The notes under the pieces: model-generated
Database searches by the model: none
What the model was told of the DNA's origin: nothing
What the model saw: only the letters and a program-made list of their open reading frames with translations
Program-made: the position numbers and the translations under genes
Shown: piece after piece, positions 60,369-64,000 of the stretch
Position numbering within the stretch: position 1 is the stretch's first letter
Layout of the letters: every line of letters begins with the position of its first letter
From: Ligilactobacillus pobuzihii E100301 = KCTC 13174
Lineage (GTDB): Bacteria; Bacillota; Bacilli; Lactobacillales; Lactobacillaceae
DNA length: 64,000 nucleotides
Direction: 5' to 3'
Assembly (NCBI RefSeq): GCF_000349725.1
Contig: NZ_KB714693.1
Coordinates: 14,433-78,432, forward strand

Positions 60369-61220
60369 TCAATTAATTGCTAAAGGGACCTTATGCGTTG
60401 GACTTGGATATTCCTGATCCAATTTGTTTAACTCATCTGAAGAAAGTTCAAGCTCAGTCGCCTTCACATTAGCTTCAACATGCGAAACCTGACTGCTTTG
60501 AGGAATAGCGATCGTATTGCCATTTCGGATAGTCCATGCTAGTAAAACCGCATGTGCGCTAACATTATGCGTAGCAGCAATTTGTTTAACGACTGCATTG
60601 TCCAACATTGTTGTCCCTAGTTCATTGTGCAATCCACCGACCGGACTATAAGCGATCAATGGCAAATCATGTTGTGCTTGCCAGTCAGTAAGATCATACT
60701 CGATCCCACGTGTTTCAATGTTATAAAGATCTTCATTAGCGGCCGCATTGGGTCCCGCTGGTAATTGCCATAATTCTTCCAAATCAGCAACATCAAAATT
60801 AGACACACCCCAAGCACGGATCTTACCGGTTTCTTTTAGCCTATCTAATTCACTGATCGTTTCTGACAACGGTGTGCCTCCACGCCAATGATACAAATAA
60901 AGATCCAAATAATCAGTTTGAAGTCGTTGCAAACTAGCATCTAAATGTTCTTCCATTTTAGCTTTAGAAGCATTTGACGGCAAAACTTTAGAAATCAAAA
61001 ATACACGCTCACGGTCATATGGTTGCAAAGCTTTTCCAACTAGTGTTTCAGAATTACCAGAACCGTACATCTCAGCTGTATCGACTACTTTTGCTCCTGC
61101 ATCAAGTCCTGCACGAATAGCATTGATTTCCTGTTCTTCTTTTGCAGGATCGTCCCCCATGTGCCAAGTACCTATACCGATTGCTGGTAGCGCATGACCT
61201 GAAATAGTCACTGTTTTCAT
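60369..61220 (-). CDS. Aldo/keto reductase
   Basis: This 283-residue TIM-barrel oxidoreductase has the catalytic tetrad in VVDTAEMYGSGNSETLVGKAL (Asp, Tyr), VFLISKVLPSNASK (Lys) and LYLYHWRGGTPLSETI (His). WGVSNFDVADLEEL and IPQSSQVSHVEANVKATELELS are standard family blocks. It reduces aldehydes or ketones with NADPH; no specific substrate can be named. GGGAGGATC precedes the ATG. It appears to be monocistronic. Confidence 0.92.
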   Translation of the reverse strand: MKTVTISGHALPAIGIGTWHMGDDPAKEEQEINAIRAGLDAGAKVVDTAEMYGSGNSETLVGKALQPYDRERVFLISKVLPSNASKAKMEEHLDASLQRLQTDYLDLYLYHWRGGTPLSETISELDRLKETGKIRAWGVSNFDVADLEELWQLPAGPNAAANEDLYNIETRGIEYDLTDWQAQHDLPLIAYSPVGGLHNELGTTMLDNAVVKQIAATHNVSAHAVLLAWTIRNGNTIAIPQSSQVSHVEANVKATELELSSDELNKLDQEYPSPTHKVPLAIN

Positions 61221-61400
61221 TTTGATCCTCCCTTGAAAACCCTAAAGAACTTATTCATATCTGTTATATTACCAGTCTAAATCAAAGTAGAATGCACATT
61301 CAATCAATACGTTTTTGAATAGGACTGATTTATAGTTCATTTTGAAGCATCCTTTTAAAACCATTGATCGTATCTGGGCTTGTAATATAAATCTGTAAGC

Positions 61401-61432
61401 AAAAAAGCGAACCCCCAAAGGCTCGCTTTTTT
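61401..61432. terminator. Bidirectional terminator after the DASS transporter gene
   Basis: AAAAAAGCGA and TCGCTTTTTT surround a 12-base C-rich to G-rich loop that can add further pairs. It lies 19 bases past the transporter stop codon. Confidence 0.8.
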
Positions 61433-61450
61433 CATTTCTATTTTATTAAC

Positions 61451-62872
61451 TTACCAGATACCGATAACTTTCGTCCACAATGTACCGACACCTAGCCAGA
61501 TAACCATGTACACTAGCCCTAATACGAAGTTCATCTTCCACCATTCAGACTGAGTAACATATTTTGAACCATAGTAAATCGGTGCAGGCCCAGACGCATA
61601 ATGTGTTGTAGAACCAGCCAGGTTACCAAAGAAACCAAGCATCAAGGCTGCTAAAACCGGTGGCACACCAGCAGCGATCGAAACACCAAGCAGTGCAGCA
61701 TACATCGCACTAACATGGGCTGTCGCACTAGCAAACATGTAATGACTGTAGAAGTAGATCAAAATCACAAGTAACAAGACTAAAAACCAATTCATGTTAC
61801 CTAAACTATTAACGATCAACTTACTGAACCAAGGAATAAAACCAAGTTTATTAAGTTGAGTAGCCATCATAACTAAAACAGAAAACCATGTTAATGTATT
61901 CCAGGCACCAGTTTCTTTCAAAACATCCTGCCAGTTCAAAACGCCCGTCAATAGCAGTAAAGCAAGAGCAGCAAATGCTGTTGTTGTGGCACCAATATTG
62001 GTTAAGCTACCAGTCATCCATGAAACTAATGCTAAAACAAAAATCACAGTCATGATTTTTTCAGCCTTAGAAAATTGACCCATTTCTTTTAACTGATCAT
62101 CGGCCCACTGTTTAGCATTTGGAGTTTCCTTGATTTTTGGCGGGTACATTTTATAAATTATGAAAGGTATCAAAACTAAGGAAATAATACCAGGAATCAA
62201 GGCTGCCAAAAACCAGCCCATCCAACTAATATTGACGTTAGCTTCACCAGCAAATGCTTGTGCCAAAGGATTACCAGCCATCGCTGTTAGAAACATTGCA
62301 GAAGTAATAATATCCCCATGGTACTCCGCAAAAATCAGGAATGAACCAATTTTCTTACGTGATTCATCACTATCTGGTTTAGATCCAAAAGCATCAGCCA
62401 AAGATTCAATGATCGGATAAACAACACCACCAGCACGCGCTGTATTACTTGGTGTTGCAGGCGCTAAGACTAAGTCAACACCGATGATCGAATATGCCAG
62501 ATTCAAGGTTTTTTTACCAAACAACGACACGAAATTTAACGCGATCCTTCGCCCCAGCCCGGTTTTAATAAACCCACGTGAGATGAAAAAAGCCATTGCG
62601 ATCAGCCAGATACTACTATTACCAAAACCAGCAACGGCAGTATCAATATCCACTACATTTGTTAAAACTAAGACTACAAAACCAATGATCGAAACTGCTC
62701 CGATCGGCAGTGGTTGAGTAATACACCCAACGATCGTTGCCAAAAAGATCGCAAACATTCTCCACGCAGCAACTGAAAGAGCTGCTGGGCGTAATGGAGT
62801 ACAGAACCATAAGACTAAGCCGATCGCAACCGGCCAAAAGAATTTTTTGTACTGTTCTTTACTCAATAACAC
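61451..62872 (-). CDS. DASS family dicarboxylate/citrate carrier (CitT/SdcS-like)
   Basis: This 473-residue membrane carrier of the divalent anion:sodium symporter family has about 12 helices. Family marks are LVLAPATPSNTARAGGVVYPII (the SNT substrate motif), a matching late region GNLAGSTTHYASGPAPIYYGSKYV, and WKMNFVLGLVYMVIWLGVGTLWTKVIG at the end. It moves citrate, malate, fumarate, succinate or tartrate. I favour GTG at 62872 (AAAGG upstream); GTG at 62881 overlaps that site. The fumarate-reductase-type gene lies just upstream on the same strand, suggesting dicarboxylate uptake or succinate export. Confidence 0.88.
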   Translation of the reverse strand: MLLSKEQYKKFFWPVAIGLVLWFCTPLRPAALSVAAWRMFAIFLATIVGCITQPLPIGAVSIIGFVVLVLTNVVDIDTAVAGFGNSSIWLIAMAFFISRGFIKTGLGRRIALNFVSLFGKKTLNLAYSIIGVDLVLAPATPSNTARAGGVVYPIIESLADAFGSKPDSDESRKKIGSFLIFAEYHGDIITSAMFLTAMAGNPLAQAFAGEANVNISWMGWFLAALIPGIISLVLIPFIIYKMYPPKIKETPNAKQWADDQLKEMGQFSKAEKIMTVIFVLALVSWMTGSLTNIGATTTAFAALALLLLTGVLNWQDVLKETGAWNTLTWFSVLVMMATQLNKLGFIPWFSKLIVNSLGNMNWFLVLLLVILIYFYSHYMFASATAHVSAMYAALLGVSIAAGVPPVLAALMLGFFGNLAGSTTHYASGPAPIYYGSKYVTQSEWWKMNFVLGLVYMVIWLGVGTLWTKVIGIW

Positions 62873-62969
62873 ATATATCACCTTTCCTTGTGATAACTCT
62901 ATTGTTATCTTTGATCAGTGAACTCAAGTTTTAGGATTGGGCCAAATCTAGGGTCTAGATAAAAAAATC

Positions 62970-63052
62970 AGCCAAACTATACACACTTCTTTTTCTAGGA
63001 CATTAGTCATAAATCAACTTTAACTAGAAAAAGTAAGCCGCCATAGTTTAGC
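62970..63052 (-). terminator. Terminator between the fumarate-reductase gene and the DASS gene
   Basis: On the minus strand AGCTAAACTAT (63042-63052) pairs with ATAGTTTGGCT (62970-62980), with inner CTTTTTCTAG/CTAGAAAAAG pairing, followed by ATTTTTTTATC. It probably ends the upstream transcript, so the two genes may be separate units. Confidence 0.8.
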
Positions 63053-63112
63053 TAATTTAAACTTCACCTAATTTTGTCACCTTAGGCATCGTCCATGATC
63101 AAACTAAATAAT

Positions 63113-64000
63113 TTATTTTAAATTTGCCAAATATTTGTAAGCTTGCTGACCAGTTTGACGTCCGAAAACAACTGTTTCGGCGATCGAGTTACCACCGATC
63201 CGGTTGTTACCGTGTAAACCACCAGCAACTTCACCTCCGGCAAACAAACCAGCGATCGGTTGGCCACTCTCAGTCAAGACATGTGTCTTAGCATCGATCT
63301 TCAAGCCACCCATCGTGTAATGGACTGCGGGAGCAATATGAATAGCCTCGTAGCCGCCATGATCGATCGTCCGATCCATCCCGGAATCACGACCAAAGAC
63401 ACTATCTTGTCCGCTTGTGACAACTTCATTCCAGCTAGCAACTGTAGCTTGTAAGGTCTCAGGATCAACATCAATATTAGCTGCTAAATCTGCCAATGAA
63501 TCACCATGCTCGACCAAACCAATATGGTCATAAAAATCAATTGCAGGAACGTTTTCACGAATTCCAGAATCATAGATCAAATAAGCACTCTTTTCTGGTA
63601 GTTCATTGATCGCGTTCGTAACGTTTTTACGCGTGTCTAATTCGTTGACGAAACGCTCCCCTTTGGCATTGACCAAGATCGCACCTTCACCACGAGTAGC
63701 TTCACCGATCAAATAAGCATGCCCAGTATCTTGCTGAACTGTTGGGTGAACTTGCACTTGGTCCATATCAACCAAACCAGCACCAATTTCTGTAGCTAAT
63801 TTGATTCCATCACCCGTTGCACCGGCTTGATTAGTTGTATCGTAACCATCCAAGTCAGGGCGATATTTCTTCAGCAATTCTTTATTAGCACCGAAACCAC
63901 CAGTTGCCAAAATCACAGCTTTAGCGGAAATTTCTTTGGTCTCATCATTTGGCAGTTGGACATCCAAGCCTGTGACCTTATCTCCATCAGCTATTAATTT
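63113..64000 (-). CDS. Fumarate reductase-type flavoprotein (FrdA/FccA family), partial
   Basis: The gene runs off the right edge; the last 295 codons are present. FAD and substrate blocks are intact: AVILATGGFGANKELL, GDGIKLATEIGAGLVDMDQVQVHPT, the catalytic region EATRGEGAILVNAKGERFVNE, HYTMGGLKIDAKTHVL and the C-terminal GGEVAGGLHGNNRIGGNSIAETVVFGR. Such single-subunit enzymes reduce fumarate, or in some cases urocanate or methacrylate, using NADH or reduced quinone. The neighbouring dicarboxylate carrier supports fumarate. The N-terminal part, which would show any FMN-binding domain, is outside the window. Confidence 0.9.
   Translation of the reverse strand, partial: KLIADGDKVTGLDVQLPNDETKEISAKAVILATGGFGANKELLKKYRPDLDGYDTTNQAGATGDGIKLATEIGAGLVDMDQVQVHPTVQQDTGHAYLIGEATRGEGAILVNAKGERFVNELDTRKNVTNAINELPEKSAYLIYDSGIRENVPAIDFYDHIGLVEHGDSLADLAANIDVDPETLQATVASWNEVVTSGQDSVFGRDSGMDRTIDHGGYEAIHIAPAVHYTMGGLKIDAKTHVLTESGQPIAGLFAGGEVAGGLHGNNRIGGNSIAETVVFGRQTGQQAYKYLANLK

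Noticed and set aside
1-64000. CRISPR arrays, tRNA or rRNA genes, prophage modules
   Set aside because: I found no regularly spaced repeats, no tRNA-like TPsiC (GTTCGAATC) signatures, and no phage structural or integrase genes. The recurring palindromes are dispersed, not arrayed.

Overview
The window is low-GC, densely coded DNA from a Firmicute, most probably a member of the Lactobacillaceae. Pointers are the GGAGG-type ribosome binding sites with frequent GTG/TTG starts, T-box riboswitches, a LysM/Apf-type cell-wall protein, pyruvate formate-lyase, LacI/CcpA-type operators, lactobacillar cysK-ctl-cysE and metA-metY-metI-metC clusters, and a remnant luxS of the lactobacillar type. I cannot name the species. 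A near-consensus parS site at 50.08 kb suggests the segment lies in the origin-proximal part of the chromosome. No tRNA, rRNA, CRISPR array or prophage was seen; the only mobile-element trace is a degenerate ISL3-type transposase fragment.

Layout. 0-15 kb: a partial AcuI-like oxidoreductase, yaaA, an oligopeptide-type binding lipoprotein behind a cysteine-rich leader, purine and nucleoside permeases, a split ThrE-type exporter, a thioesterase, the cysK-ctl-cysE operon behind a second cysteine-rich leader, a metal-binding lipoprotein, a DnaA-box cluster and a LysM protein. 15-25 kb: 2-hydroxyacid dehydrogenase, xanthine-type permease, alcohol dehydrogenase, pflB-pflA, purA and a bacteriocin-immunity-like gene. 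25-36 kb: a five-gene fatty-acid beta-oxidation-type operon (CoA-transferase, acyl-CoA dehydrogenase, thiolase, FadN-type fusion, acyl-CoA ligase) divergent from a PucR/CdaR-type regulator. 36-50 kb: DoxX protein, sugar porter, cytosine deaminase, quinone-type D-lactate dehydrogenase, a cystine-type ABC transporter, a HAD phosphatase with a LacI regulator, a GlcD-type oxidase, a Gfo/Idh/MocA oxidoreductase, parS and a candidate small RNA. 50-60 kb: methionine metabolism (hom and an unknown gene on one strand, metA-metY-metI-metC and a solute-binding protein on the other, each behind a T-box), a graveyard with ISL3 and luxS remnants, and a T-box-controlled methionine sulfoxide reductase. 60-64 kb: aldo/keto reductase, a DASS-type dicarboxylate carrier and a partial fumarate-reductase flavoprotein.

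The main theme is sulfur amino acids under RNA-level control. Cysteine supply (cysK-ctl-cysE and a peptide-binding protein) sits behind two homologous poly-cysteine leader peptides whose RNA can fold into mutually exclusive terminator and antiterminator structures, as in classical ribosome-mediated attenuation. Methionine supply (hom, metA onward, fRMsr) sits behind three T-boxes in which AUG is the likely specifier. The two leaders share one layout (three or four Cys codons at codons 11-14, then Arg20, Cys21, Ser22, Cys24) and are the most unusual system found here. A second theme is a dispersed intergenic palindromic element, in six clear copies plus a fragment, almost always between convergent genes and with compensatory changes in its two arms.
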